The notes beneath the pieces were generated by a model that saw only the letters and a program-made list of their open reading frames with translations, did not search any database and was not told where the DNA came from. Below, piece after piece: positions 25,028 through 34,699 of a DNA stretch of 64,000 nucleotides. This DNA comes from Flavobacterium sp. 102 (GTDB lineage: Bacteria; Bacteroidota; Bacteroidia; Flavobacteriales; Flavobacteriaceae): NCBI RefSeq assembly GCF_003634615.1, contig NZ_RBKX01000001.1:3100001-3164000 (forward strand), written 5' to 3'. Each line of letters starts with the position of its first letter. Position 1 is the first letter of the stretch. The translations under genes and the position numbers were made by a program.

Positions 25028-26848
25028 ATGATCAAAAAATACTTTTATCTGCTTTTTGGAGTTTTGGCAACACTACCGGCAGTATCGCAAAATTGCGACA
25101 TCATGTTTACCTCTGCCAAGACACCAAATGGCATAGTAATCGTGGGCGAAATTCCAGGAGATATTTATACAATTGCCGCCATACCGGTGGTGTCATTGAT
25201 TTCACCCGATGGTGAAACGCTTTGGCGCATTGAGAATACGATTAATCCTTATCTGAATATTAAGCTAATAGACATTCCTTATTTTGATGATTCCTATGTT
25301 TATATAAGAATATTGATTAATGAAACCCACCAGAACAGTATAACCAGAACCCAAATCTGGAAAATGTCGCTGCAAACCGGCGATATCATTTGGAAATCAG
25401 CAATGTTTTTATCAGATGATGATGAGGAAGCGACGATACAAAACTACAACGATAACCAGTTCTTATTCTACTATGGCATCCGTGACAATAATGGTGGCAC
25501 TATTGCCGGTTATCGCATTTTGCTGATGAACAAATCGGATGCGGCAACCACACAAATCAATGAGCACATTGGTAGCCTGCAAACGTTCAAGCCTAAATTG
25601 GACAAGAACAACAATTTACTGATTGGCTACAAAACGGGTACTTATGCGACCCTACGCAAAATAAACGGTCTCAACCTTCAAAGTGTCATTTGGCAGAAAA
25701 CCTATATCCATGGTTCGAGCCAGGCCAGCCTTGAAGATATTGACAGGATGATTGTTGACAAATTCAATAATTTTTATGTTTTGGGCGCAGGTGATATGTT
25801 CAGGATCAATGTGGATAATGGTGCCGAAATGTGGAGTATACAATCGTTAACAGTTGATAGTCGAATTACCGATTACCATTTTTTTGATAATTACTTTTAC
25901 TTTAGTTCTGCCCATAATTATGTCGGCTCTGTTTCCACGCAATTCCGGGTTTCAAAAATTAACCTGACCAACGGGACAACCCTATGGACCAGCTGGGACG
26001 CGAACATGACACCTGTTGGTGCTCCGATTCCCTCGACTACGGGCGAAAATGAAGCCGTGCTTTCCTTTGACCTCGATTGCCAAGGGAATGTTTTTGCAAC
26101 AGGCTACTACGGCTCTGCCAATTATGCCCCGGGAGCCTGGGGTATTATGAAAATATCCGGACAAACAGGACTAAAGATGACTGACCTTACCGTGACCAAT
26201 AATCCTGTCACGCTAAATTTAATGAGTTGTGGACTTTCATCGTATATTTATAATGATAATCCTGTATTTATAGGAAACCTGCAATATTCGACTCTTCAGG
26301 CGGTTCGCGTTTTCGTAAAATCAGATAATAATTTGGCCGGAATCAATACAAAAGTTTACCAATGTTTAGTTGATAGTGATAATGACAGTGTGGCCGATTG
26401 GGACGAAGATGTTAATGGCGTGAATTTCCTTGCTGATGATAATACGGATAACACCGGGCAACCCAATTATCTTGACAACGATGACGACGGCGACGGAATA
26501 CCTACAATTTTGGAAGATGCCAATGGTGACGGTAACCCATTAAATGATTTTTCAGATCCCTTACACCCTAACCTTCCCGATTATCTGAATCCGGCAATTA
26601 CGTTGTCGGTAAATGAGCATAATTTAGGTTTTAGGATTTATCCTAACCCCACAAGAGACCGATTGAATATTGAGTCTTATGGACAGCCAATAAAGTCTGC
26701 CGTAATTTATGCCGTAGGAGGTATAGAGGTTTTACATTGTACCGAAAATTGCTACTCGTTTGACCTTTCTCATCTTGCATCAGGTCTTTACTTTATAAAA
26801 ATCAGCGACGGCGAAAACAGCATAACGAAAAAAATCATCATAAAGTAA
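25028..26848 (+). CDS. Exported repeat protein with Ca-binding segment and T9SS type A tail
   Basis: The signal peptide ends near VSQN. A large beta-propeller-like part follows, with repeats of the form G-x-x-x-W (TLWRIE, IIWKSA, MWSIQS, TLWTSW) like PQQ or quinoprotein blades, to about residue 440. Acidic DSDNDS and DNDDDGDG segments near residues 455-490 fit calcium-binding thrombospondin type 3 repeats. The last 70 residues (FRIYPNPTRDRLNI...KKIIIK) are a T9SS type A sorting domain. It is likely surface-anchored; the ligand is unknown. Confidence 0.82.
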   Translation: MIKKYFYLLFGVLATLPAVSQNCDIMFTSAKTPNGIVIVGEIPGDIYTIAAIPVVSLISPDGETLWRIENTINPYLNIKLIDIPYFDDSYVYIRILINETHQNSITRTQIWKMSLQTGDIIWKSAMFLSDDDEEATIQNYNDNQFLFYYGIRDNNGGTIAGYRILLMNKSDAATTQINEHIGSLQTFKPKLDKNNNLLIGYKTGTYATLRKINGLNLQSVIWQKTYIHGSSQASLEDIDRMIVDKFNNFYVLGAGDMFRINVDNGAEMWSIQSLTVDSRITDYHFFDNYFYFSSAHNYVGSVSTQFRVSKINLTNGTTLWTSWDANMTPVGAPIPSTTGENEAVLSFDLDCQGNVFATGYYGSANYAPGAWGIMKISGQTGLKMTDLTVTNNPVTLNLMSCGLSSYIYNDNPVFIGNLQYSTLQAVRVFVKSDNNLAGINTKVYQCLVDSDNDSVADWDEDVNGVNFLADDNTDNTGQPNYLDNDDDGDGIPTILEDANGDGNPLNDFSDPLHPNLPDYLNPAITLSVNEHNLGFRIYPNPTRDRLNIESYGQPIKSAVIYAVGGIEVLHCTENCYSFDLSHLASGLYFIKISDGENSITKKIIIK

Positions 26849-26868
26849 TACGATGTTTAAAGTTTAAT

Positions 26869-26900
26869 AAAAAAGGACAGCTGTTATCTGTCCTTTTTTT
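26869..26900 (+). terminator. Terminator after the two exported-protein genes
   Basis: AAAAAAGGACAG, a 7-base loop, then CTGTCCTTTTTTT. Confidence 0.85.
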
Positions 26901-27058
26901 ATTGGCTCTACAACTTACTCCGTAACTGTTGTTTTATTATGTCCCAAAATCCCATAACATTTCCCAAAATTCCTTGACAACCGATTGTCATAATACACTG
27001 GCTAAGTTTAGAATTTTATTATCTTTATCCCTAATCGTAAAATGCTCTCCTAACAACA

Positions 27059-27529
27059 ATGAATTGGAATAAATATCTTTTTACAGAAGACGAATTTATC
27101 TTGGAGATGGATAGCCTGACCGTTAAAAGAATTCTTACCAAAAATGATTTTCTAAAATTTACAGCGGTGTTTGAAGACGGCCAGTATGTGATTCGGTCCA
27201 ATATATCAGTTGGGGTTTTAATTATCAACGGCTATAAAGGCATGAGTGTTTCAACCCATGCAAAAATAACGGCAGATGAAGAGAAAACAATTGTGCATCT
27301 AAAATCCTCGGTCAGACCTGAATATTACCTAATCACTTTCGCTTTTATCTTTTTTTTAGCCATAGGATTTATAAAAGATTTCGGATGGAGTAGTCTTGGA
27401 CTTTCTGTGTTTTTCATTATTACATTTCTATGGTTTAGATTAATTATTCAGTCGCAGGAGGAATCACTTCACCAAGTAATAAAGACTTACTTTCAAAACC
27501 TTGATGACCTGAAAACTAATAAAGGTTAA
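27059..27529 (+). CDS. Small two-helix membrane protein
   Basis: A 156-residue protein with a soluble N-terminal half and two hydrophobic helices at about residues 97-113 and 118-135, then a short soluble tail. I recognise no family. The N-terminal part has beta-strand-like alternation and might be a PH-like domain, but I cannot confirm this. It is monocistronic as far as can be seen. Confidence 0.6.
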   Translation: MNWNKYLFTEDEFILEMDSLTVKRILTKNDFLKFTAVFEDGQYVIRSNISVGVLIINGYKGMSVSTHAKITADEEKTIVHLKSSVRPEYYLITFAFIFFLAIGFIKDFGWSSLGLSVFFIITFLWFRLIIQSQEESLHQVIKTYFQNLDDLKTNKG

Positions 27530-27917
27530 AGGAACTGAAAGCAGAGGAATATCGCTTTTTTTGAACAAGATGGGTTCCCACCTGTGCGGGAATGACAATA
27601 AGGTGAAGTAGCTTCTCGATTTCCTTCGGCAGTCGGCTTCGCCTCGTGTGCTTCGCTCCGTTCGGCTAAAGCCTCGGGTCATCTCGATAGCTATCGGGAC
27701 AGCCTTCGACAAGCTCAGGGTGACAGTGTGGTGGCGATTGGGTTTTGTGGTTAGTGAGGGAGTTATAAGTTGGGAGTTGGAGCTTCAACTCCCGATAGCG
27801 GGGGTGTACTTGGAATCTTTGATTTACTGATGCCAACTAAAGACGGAACATTAGCTACAATAACTTTGTGCTTTTGCGAAAAAAAAGTACTTATGATAAT
27901 ATCAAATGATAGTATCA
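27530..27917. repeat. Repeat cluster
   Basis: Several units follow one another: GGGTTCCCACCTGTGCGGGAATGAC (27570-27595), TTCGGCTTCGCCTCG...GCTCCGTTCGGCTAAAGCC, TCGATAGCTATCGGGACAG, CTTCGACAAGCTCAGGGTGAC, and a GGCGATTGGGTTTTGTGG tail. This is a nested insertion zone of REP-like elements with no gene. Confidence 0.6.
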
Positions 27918-28122
27918 ATGAAACCACATTACGACCTAACTCCGAAAATCTTAAAATTAATAAGTTTCATTTCAGAAAAAATTGGAAAAGTAAATGCTAC
28001 TTATCAACGTATTCAAAGATTTGTCGTCTGCGACAGCCAGCAGAGATTTGAAAAAAGGAATTGAACTGAATATGTTTGACAGTATTGGTACTCTGAACAA
28101 AACGAAATATATAGTAAAATAA
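27918..28122 (+). pseudogene. Fic-family protein remnant: fused N- and C-terminal ends
   Basis: From ATG 27918 the frame reads MKPHYDLTPKILKLISFIS and on to KVNAT, a typical Fic-protein N-terminus. About 10 codons later the sequence shifts one frame and reads VFKDLSSATASRDLKKGIEL...TKYIVK, a typical Fic C-terminal winged helix, ending at TAA 28122. The catalytic HPFxxGNG core is missing, so an internal deletion removed some 250 residues or more. Fic enzymes AMPylate proteins. Confidence 0.7.
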
Positions 28123-28201
28123 TGCAACAGTCTAAACAATTCAAAGTAAACACCTAAAAATCAATAATAAAGACTACCTTCGCCACTTAATAATCATTTT
28201 T

Positions 28202-28393
28202 ATGAACGAAGGAACAATTAAATTTTTCAATGAAGCCAAAGGCTTCGGATTTATTACGCCAAGCAATGGCGGAGCAGACTTATTTGTACATGCAACCGGT
28301 CTTAATGGCGCGGTGCAGGAAAACGACAAAGTGTCTTATGATGTAACGGACGGTCAAAAAGGGCCAACCGCAACCAATGTAAACGTTATCTAA
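28202..28393 (+). CDS. Cold shock domain protein
   Basis: Sixty-three residues covering one cold shock domain: RNP1 is KGFGFI (residues 14-19) and RNP2 is DLFVH (residues 27-31). Such proteins bind single-stranded RNA and melt structures at low temperature or after growth shift. It has a strong terminator and no operon partner. Confidence 0.93.
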   Translation: MNEGTIKFFNEAKGFGFITPSNGGADLFVHATGLNGAVQENDKVSYDVTDGQKGPTATNVNVI

Positions 28394-28416
28394 GATATAT
28401 TTTACCAGTGTTTGTT

Positions 28417-28448
28417 AAAAGCCAATCCTTCTGATTGGCTTTTTTTTT
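28417..28448 (+). terminator. Terminator after the cold shock gene
   Basis: AAAAGCCAATC, loop CTTCT, then GATTGGCTTTT and a T-run. Confidence 0.88.
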
Positions 28449-28575
28449 GTTTTAAGTAGCCCCCGGACTAATAATACTTTTCCAAAAATAAAAAATACAG
28501 GGTTCCAATAGTACACAACTTGTTTTCTAAATCTTTTAAAATCCGTAACTTAGCACATCGCTAAACTTAACGGTT

Positions 28576-29196
28576 ATGAGAGTCATTCTTGTTTTTATCC
28601 TGCTCTTAACACTACTGTCCTGTGCTACAAAAAAGTATACCAAGGCAAGGCTGTTGCCTGACGGTATAAAAACAGCCACCGAAGAAGTATATACAGTTAA
28701 AGGCCATGAGAAAAAGCTTTTGCATACCAAGCAAATGGTCTTTACTAAAAATGGCCGCATCAAATACTCCAAAACAGTTGATGCCACAGGCAATACACTG
28801 CAAGAAACCCAAAAAAAATTATGGTTTGTGGTAGAATCGTATCCTGATAAAGAACCGTATTACTGCAAAACACGTTGGCAACCCAATCAGCGGGAACGCA
28901 TTAGTTGCTATTCGAGAAAAAAATACAAACAAAATGAAGCCATATACCATTACAATCCCGATGGTACTATTGCAAAAATAACAGACAATTTTACCCCTTT
29001 TTATACCCGGTATTTTTATTATACCAACCATGAACTCTCAAAAATTGTAGTTCGAGACAAAAATGATCAACTCATTGACGAAGTTTTAATATCCTGTGCT
29101 TCAAAAGATGAAAAAGGAGCTTGTTTAAAAGAGATTAGGATTTCGACTAAAACAAACCATAAAGAAGAGATACGCTTCTCTGTTGAATATGATTGA
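28576..29196 (+). CDS. Putative lipoprotein of unknown function
   Basis: A 206-residue protein with a short signal sequence and lipobox LLSC (Cys16). The mature part has repeats resembling MORN- or YD-type strands (KNGRIKYSKTVDATGNTL, YHYNPDGTIAKI, YTNHELSKIVVRDKNDQL), as in toxin-antitoxin-like YwqK proteins, though membership is unsure. It is probably anchored in the outer or inner membrane. No operon partner is evident. Confidence 0.65.
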   Translation: MRVILVFILLLTLLSCATKKYTKARLLPDGIKTATEEVYTVKGHEKKLLHTKQMVFTKNGRIKYSKTVDATGNTLQETQKKLWFVVESYPDKEPYYCKTRWQPNQRERISCYSRKKYKQNEAIYHYNPDGTIAKITDNFTPFYTRYFYYTNHELSKIVVRDKNDQLIDEVLISCASKDEKGACLKEIRISTKTNHKEEIRFSVEYD

Positions 29197-29351
29197 TAGA
29201 GCGTTATGAGTTGGGAGTTGGCCCTTCCCTTCGACTCCCGATAGCTATCGGGACAGGGTGGCAATAGTAGAATCAATCGGTTCCTTTTTTATGATTTCTT
29301 TAAGCTTAGCCGCTAATAATCTTTCCTATTTTTATGCTAAGAAAAACGCCC

Positions 29352-30254
29352 ATGAAAATACTTTACTCCTTACTAATGTTTTGTTTTGTTCATCAGGTAT
29401 ATGCTGATCAGCCCAGAATGACATTTTCTTTTAAAAGTAAAAATGAAAGGTTTGAATTAAGGCCTTGTGATACTATTTTTTCAGATAACAAGTTATATAC
29501 CGATTCTATTTATAATAGTGTTACTAAGAACTATCAAAAAACCTCTTATTCCTATCCTGACCGCTACTATTGGGGGTTATATGATAAGCAAACCAATCAA
29601 AAACTTTACACCATAAAAAATGACAGTTTATTTATAGAAATGAGGACCGCTGTCATTTCAGATGATGGGCAAAACATTATTATTATTGACGATTTTAGTG
29701 GTGCCTATGGTATAAAACAGTTTGAGATGGTCACTTTTTATCAAAGAGATGAGTTAATCAAAATTCTGACCTTGGGTGATTTGCTGGATAGTATGTGTAG
29801 CGTCACTTATTCCACAAGTCATATGCGATGGTGTTCTTATTTTGGTTTCAATGATAAGGAGGAATTCACCATTAAAACTTATGAATTTTACCATTACACT
29901 TTTAATAAAAAAGGCATTCTTCTGTATAGACAAAGTGATGCCTTAATTGGCCCAGATGATACTTTAGCAGACGGAAAAATTAAGCGAATAAAAAGGAATA
30001 GGTATCAAATTAAAATAGACTATTGCATACGAGGCAATCTAAAAGCAGAAGAAATTTTAGAAGTGCAATGCAAAGACAGCGCTATGAAAAAAATATATGG
30101 AAGACTTTACGGTTTTTTAAAATCAAGAAAAAAAGCATTGAAGAAAGAATTTACACGAACATTTTTAATAAAAAACGGTAGCTTACAAAAGCCTAATTTT
30201 GCTATACCTATTTACAATTCGCCCAACCATTGCAACAGATTGAATTCAATGTAA
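29352..30254 (+). CDS. Putative exported protein, unknown function
   Basis: The preferred start is ATG 29352 because it gives a signal peptide (ILYSLLMFCFVHQVYA-DQ); ATG 29334 adds six residues. The mature part, about 280 residues, has a segment AVISDDGQNIIIIDDFSG that resembles a beta-propeller blade, and a basic C-terminus. I recognise no family. Confidence 0.6.
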   Translation: MKILYSLLMFCFVHQVYADQPRMTFSFKSKNERFELRPCDTIFSDNKLYTDSIYNSVTKNYQKTSYSYPDRYYWGLYDKQTNQKLYTIKNDSLFIEMRTAVISDDGQNIIIIDDFSGAYGIKQFEMVTFYQRDELIKILTLGDLLDSMCSVTYSTSHMRWCSYFGFNDKEEFTIKTYEFYHYTFNKKGILLYRQSDALIGPDDTLADGKIKRIKRNRYQIKIDYCIRGNLKAEEILEVQCKDSAMKKIYGRLYGFLKSRKKALKKEFTRTFLIKNGSLQKPNFAIPIYNSPNHCNRLNSM

Positions 30255-30329
30255 TTACGAAAAACCTAATACTACTCATTTCCTCATCTCGATAGCGCAA
30301 AATTCCAATCCTCACAACAACCTAAATCC

Positions 30330-30362
30330 ACACCTATCAGGTTTCAAAAACCTGTCAGGTGT
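30330..30362. repeat. Inverted repeat ACACCTATCAGGTTT
   Basis: Two 15-base arms with a 3-base spacer and one mismatch. It may act as a terminator for the exported-protein gene ending at 30254. Confidence 0.7.
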
Positions 30363-30409
30363 AATATTTTCTCCAAAAACCAACTTTCCAACATTTCCAA
30401 GCCTTCCCA

Positions 30410-30590
30410 GCCCTCAAACGAGCTTCGGACTCCTTCAAACGAGCTTCGGACTCACAAGAAAAAGCTTCGGACTTCTTCAAACGATCTTCTGACTTGCATT
30501 TAACATCTTCGGAGGGTTTCAAACCAGCTTCGGGAGGCTTCAACTGGTTATCGGAAGGTTTCAAACGAGCTTCGGAGGGTTACGGAAGGA
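30410..30590. repeat. TTCAAACGAGCTTCGGA minisatellite
   Basis: About nine degenerate units of 17-21 bases. The left half has the form CTTCAAACGAGCTTCGGACT and the right half GGTTTCAAACGAGCTTCGGAGG. The minus strand reads as a repetitive ESEARLK-like peptide, which I consider an artefact. Confidence 0.8.
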
Positions 30591-30961
30591 CTGCTGAGGA
30601 CGACAGAAGTCCTTCGACTCCCCATAATTATTGGGATAGGATGACAATGTGGTGTGCGATTCTTTTAGCTTTTTAAAAGTCTAAAGACTTTTAAACCTGA
30701 CTGCCACCGGCAGTCCTCCTTTTAATTTCAAATACTCAGGGTGACATATTGTACACCGAGATTGTCTTTGGTTTTGAAAAAGAGGTTTCCTTTTCTTTTA
30801 CAAAAGCAATTGACCCCAGCTCCGCAAATACTGCAACAACTAAATAAATGCCATGGGAATTGGGATTTGTAGACATCAGTAGTTCAAGATGTGTTATTAT
30901 TCCAGTTTTTGATTTCAATTATCAATATAAAATCGGATGCAACCTCAAGCAAAAAAAGCAT

Positions 30962-33900
30962 CTACCTCAACAAAGAAAAATGACCTTTATATTCTTTACC
31001 GTCTTGTCTTTTTACCACAAACCAGTAATCGTCAGCAAATAGTTCTCTGCCATTGTAAGTACCATCCCAGCCAAAATCAGAACCTTTAAAAATGGTTATT
31101 AATTTACCATAGCGGTCAAAAATATGTAACTCCATCAGTGGCTCAACCATTGAGAATTTGATCTGCCAAGTGTCATTACGTCCATCTCCGTTAGGAGTAA
31201 AAAATCGTGGATACATTAATAGAAATACACTATCAGTTGCTGTTCCACAACCTTTTTTATCTCTAACATAAACCATGTATTGTCCACTTGTCAAGCCTGA
31301 GAAAACATTACTATCCTGATAGACTACACCATTAAGCGAAAACTCATAATCACCATCACCCGTAACTTGAACTGCGATCGAATTTTGTTCGTCTGTCCAA
31401 TCGTTAATCTCAATCGCTGTTATGGTCGCTACATTTGAATTATATACCACAAAATCTTTAGTAGTACTACATTGTATCGTGCCATAATCTTCAATCACTG
31501 TGACAGAATAGTTTCCGGCTGTTGGTATCGTTACACTTGAAGTTACACTTCCTGTGGACCAACTATAACTAGAAAAACCAGCAGGTGCTGTTATGATTAT
31601 GGGATGACCTTCACAGATGGTATAACTATCCTCCATTGATAAAACAGGTTCTGCTTTGACGTGCAATTGAAAAGAAGTTGTTGCATAACAAGTATTACTC
31701 AATCTATTTACAATCCTTACATAGATAGTTTGTGGTGTTATAGTGTTTGCAAAATTAGCTGCCAAAGGATTACTTCCTGTATTCGCATCATTCTGAGAAC
31801 TATGATAAGTTACTATAAAATCAATTGCGGATTGAGATCCTAAAACAACTGAAGTCTGTTGGTTCAAATCAAAAATCTCAACTCCGTCACTCCCATCATC
31901 ACAAGCATATAAATTATCTGGTAGACTAGCTATTACCGGCATTGAATACAATCCTATCTTAAATGAGGTAGTTGCAAAACAAGTGGCATTTTGATTGTTT
32001 TCAACCCTAACATAAACCGTTTGAGGATTACTTATGTTTTGATAATTGAGTGCTAAAGGGTTATTATTGCTATTGGCATCATTTTGATCCAAATGAAAGC
32101 TAACATTGAAACTACTAGGATTTTGATTTCCTAAAACACTCGCTTTTACACTTTGCAAATTAAACATGCCCAAACCATCATTTACTACATCATCACAAAT
32201 AAAAATATCATTAGGAATATTAGCAACCGGTGAAGAAAACAAACCAATTGTGAAATTGGTTAAAGCAAAACACTGGTTATTAGCCAAACCATAGACTTTA
32301 GCATAAATAACTGTAGTTCCTATCGGTAAAGAATAATTAGTAGCCAATACATTTGAATGATTACCAGCATCGGTCACATTTGAAAAATAAGCCACTCCAA
32401 AAGCTGTCGCAGATTGGCTACCCAAAAGTGTATTATTAAATTGGGCTAAATCGTAATTCATGTTTGGAGTTCCGCAAACTGATTGATTTGATATGCTATT
32501 GGCTATAACAGGTATTGCAGAAATGGTTATAGTCCTTGATTTAGTTATTGTTCCATTAGCTGAGGTGGCAGTCAACGTAACTATATAATTACCGGAAGCG
32601 GAATATTGATGACTGGGATTAATCATATTGGACAAAGGGCTGCCATCACCAAAATTCCAACTTGCACTTGTAACTGCCGTTGAGCTATTCAGGGTAAATT
32701 GTGTTGTTGATCCTAAACAGAAATTTTCTGCCGTGAAAGAAGCATTAAAAAATGAGGTAATAAAAGGCGGTAATCCCGATTTTACTAATTTAGTTGGAGA
32801 TAAAGATTGCCCTACCTGAACATAATTACAGGCTAATCCTAAATCATTTGGATTGTTAATCACCCCTAAAGTGCCTAAATACCCTGTGGCACAATAAATC
32901 TTACTATTTGGTGCTAACTGTAGGGCAAATAAGTAACTATAGGTATTATAAATGACAATTTTTGATGCCGTAATATTGGGGCTTAACAAATCAAACTGAG
33001 CCAGTTCCATGTACTGGTTGACAGCAACACGATACGTTGCATACAGTTTTTCAGAATTCGGAGAAAACTCAACACCATAGGCCTGAACATTTGGCATTAC
33101 ATAGATAGGATTACTTACTATGCCAGTTACCCCATCAAAATCAAATAGCTCAACACTACCGCTACTAAAAGCAGCTTGTCCTACTGTTGTCCCGTTTTGT
33201 TGATGTGCCATAGCCAGTTTTTCTCCATTAGGAGAAGCTTTAAGATAACCAATGGCATTTCTGCGATAACCCAAAAGTGTTTGATTAGAACCTGCTGTAG
33301 AAACCACCGGAGTGGAAACCACCCCGGAAGCAGTTACTTTAAAAGCATAAAACTTATTGGTAAAATGAGTGATTACCCAATAGCTACCGTCAGTATCATT
33401 TTTAATCGCCGTGATTTTTTCCGCACACTTATACTTTATCTCTTCACCATTTGGATCAGTGTTATAAGTTATCAAATGATTGTTTCTTGAAACTACATTA
33501 CCAATACTCCCATTACTTCCTGTTGCGCTTAAGTCTACAACACTATAATTAAAACCGTTATTTTTCCCATCATCATTTAAGGGTGTTTGGCCGCTATCGG
33601 TTTCCGTATAGCTGCCACTAAAAGCGTTCGGATAAGCAGCCGCATTTTGGTAATGAGGCTCATCAACTGTAAAAATATAATAGATATTTGGATCACCCGG
33701 TTTTGGAACTATAATCCCCGATTGTGTACTGGAGCCATCTCCGAAAAGTTCAGTCCCAAGATCAAAACTACCGTTTGGCATTTGAATGTGATTTCTGTCC
33801 CAAACAGTCCTGCCATCAGTGTAAAAAAGTAAGTTCCCATTGGCATCAGCTATAGAACTACAGCCTTCTTCAGTATTGAGCTGACCATCGGATAAAGGAG

Positions 33901-34021
33901 TAACTGTTCCATTAGTTTGGAACTTCAATCCGGCATTTTGCCCAAAATACCAAACACTCGCTTCCTGTTGGGAGAAGGCGAGTGTTGTTGTAAGGATGAA
34001 TATGGTTATTAGCTTTTTCAA
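30962..34021 (-). CDS. Large exported PKD-domain protein with T9SS type B tail
   Basis: A 1019-residue protein starting at TTG; no ATG is available because a stop codon lies just upstream, and a TATATTTG box precedes it. After a signal peptide (LITIFILTTTLAFS) there is a propeller-like part to about residue 430, a PKD domain (SASWNFGDGSPLSN), and three similar repeats with ...VYVRVENNQNATCFATTSFKIG. The last 90 residues (FFTPNGDGRNDTW...FDRYGKLI...HFSLLR) are the type B (gliding-motility type) sorting domain. Expected at the cell surface, possibly an adhesin. Confidence 0.85.
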   Translation of the reverse strand: MKKLITIFILTTTLAFSQQEASVWYFGQNAGLKFQTNGTVTPLSDGQLNTEEGCSSIADANGNLLFYTDGRTVWDRNHIQMPNGSFDLGTELFGDGSSTQSGIIVPKPGDPNIYYIFTVDEPHYQNAAAYPNAFSGSYTETDSGQTPLNDDGKNNGFNYSVVDLSATGSNGSIGNVVSRNNHLITYNTDPNGEEIKYKCAEKITAIKNDTDGSYWVITHFTNKFYAFKVTASGVVSTPVVSTAGSNQTLLGYRRNAIGYLKASPNGEKLAMAHQQNGTTVGQAAFSSGSVELFDFDGVTGIVSNPIYVMPNVQAYGVEFSPNSEKLYATYRVAVNQYMELAQFDLLSPNITASKIVIYNTYSYLFALQLAPNSKIYCATGYLGTLGVINNPNDLGLACNYVQVGQSLSPTKLVKSGLPPFITSFFNASFTAENFCLGSTTQFTLNSSTAVTSASWNFGDGSPLSNMINPSHQYSASGNYIVTLTATSANGTITKSRTITISAIPVIANSISNQSVCGTPNMNYDLAQFNNTLLGSQSATAFGVAYFSNVTDAGNHSNVLATNYSLPIGTTVIYAKVYGLANNQCFALTNFTIGLFSSPVANIPNDIFICDDVVNDGLGMFNLQSVKASVLGNQNPSSFNVSFHLDQNDANSNNNPLALNYQNISNPQTVYVRVENNQNATCFATTSFKIGLYSMPVIASLPDNLYACDDGSDGVEIFDLNQQTSVVLGSQSAIDFIVTYHSSQNDANTGSNPLAANFANTITPQTIYVRIVNRLSNTCYATTSFQLHVKAEPVLSMEDSYTICEGHPIIITAPAGFSSYSWSTGSVTSSVTIPTAGNYSVTVIEDYGTIQCSTTKDFVVYNSNVATITAIEINDWTDEQNSIAVQVTGDGDYEFSLNGVVYQDSNVFSGLTSGQYMVYVRDKKGCGTATDSVFLLMYPRFFTPNGDGRNDTWQIKFSMVEPLMELHIFDRYGKLITIFKGSDFGWDGTYNGRELFADDYWFVVKRQDGKEYKGHFSLLR

Positions 34022-34034
34022 AATTTAATTTCAA

Positions 34035-34042
34035 CAAATATA
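34035..34042 (-). promoter_or_regulatory. TAnnTTTG -7 box for the PKD/T9SS gene
   Basis: TATATTTG on the minus strand, 13 bases before the TTG start. Confidence 0.45.
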
Positions 34043-34086
34043 TGCTGATTTTATACTAAAATGTCAACTCAGTAGACAGATGAAAA

Positions 34087-34521
34087 TTACATCTTTTCAA
34101 ACCTAATAGCTTTAGCATCGTTAATATCTACCATAAAATTTAAATCTGTTGGAACAGCATATTCTATTGTAAAACCAGAACTAGAAAGATGAGTGACGGT
34201 TGCTTCATCGAAAATTACGCCTCCTGCATATATTAAACCATCTGAATCCATACTATAGTCAGAAGTGCCCCAATTCTGCGTATCAACGCAATCCGGATAA
34301 TAATTATACGTCGTAATCTTTCGATAAGCGAATATTTGCAGGTAATCCTGTTTAGTGGAGCAATGCCCTTCAAAAGGAACTACTGCTCCATCGGCTCTTG
34401 TTATAGATTTAAACTTCCATAATCCCGCAAGGGTTTGATAAGTGGGTTTGATGTCGCCATCGTCTTTGCTGCAGGATGCTAGCAGGGTTACTGCTGTGAG
34501 TAAGATTATGATTTTTTTCAT
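34087..34521 (-). CDS. Lipocalin-like lipoprotein
   Basis: A 144-residue protein with a signal peptide and lipobox LASC (Cys17), followed by KDDGD. The mature part shows the pattern LAGLWKFKSITRADG...EGHCSTKQDYLQIF...TIEYAVP, typical of small Bacteroidetes lipocalin-like lipoproteins that fold as a beta-barrel. The ligand is unknown. Confidence 0.75.
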   Translation of the reverse strand: MKKIIILLTAVTLLASCSKDDGDIKPTYQTLAGLWKFKSITRADGAVVPFEGHCSTKQDYLQIFAYRKITTYNYYPDCVDTQNWGTSDYSMDSDGLIYAGGVIFDEATVTHLSSSGFTIEYAVPTDLNFMVDINDAKAIRFEKM

Positions 34522-34620
34522 TTTTCTATTTAGTGTTGTTTTTATGATATGATTTTTTTATTTCAAGCTAATTATCAAATAAAGGTGTCGAAAGTTGATA
34601 CATGAGTAATATTAAAAAGT

Positions 34621-34698
34621 TTACCAAGATGTAATGATATTAGGACTTCGATAGTGAAAATATGATTTCCCATCCCAAGATGCGTTTTCAAATTCACT
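34621..34698 (-). pseudogene. C-terminal gene remnant ending ...YRSPNIITSW
   Basis: The minus-strand frame reads ASWDGKSYFHYRSPNIITSW then TAA, with no start codon. The ending matches the remnant at 35194-35290 (YFQYRTPNVFTSW), so both derive from one small gene family. It lies just downstream of the lipoprotein gene at 34700-35200. Confidence 0.55.
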
Positions 34699-34699
34699 G

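Larger units (their letters stand above)
30255..30961. other. 707-bp gap with three kinds of repeats
   Basis: Contains the inverted repeat ACACCTATCAGGTTT/AAACCTGTCAGGTGT (30330-30362), a minisatellite (30410-30590), a REP-like unit (30602-30650), and hairpins TTAAAAGTC-TAAA-GACTTTTAA (30673-30694) and GACTGCC-ACC-GGCAGTC (30699-30715). No credible gene. Confidence 0.6.

Noticed and set aside
30355..30676. Repetitive peptides on both strands over the minisatellite
   Set aside because: The ESEARLK-like repeats follow directly from the DNA repeat; no start signals or homologues.
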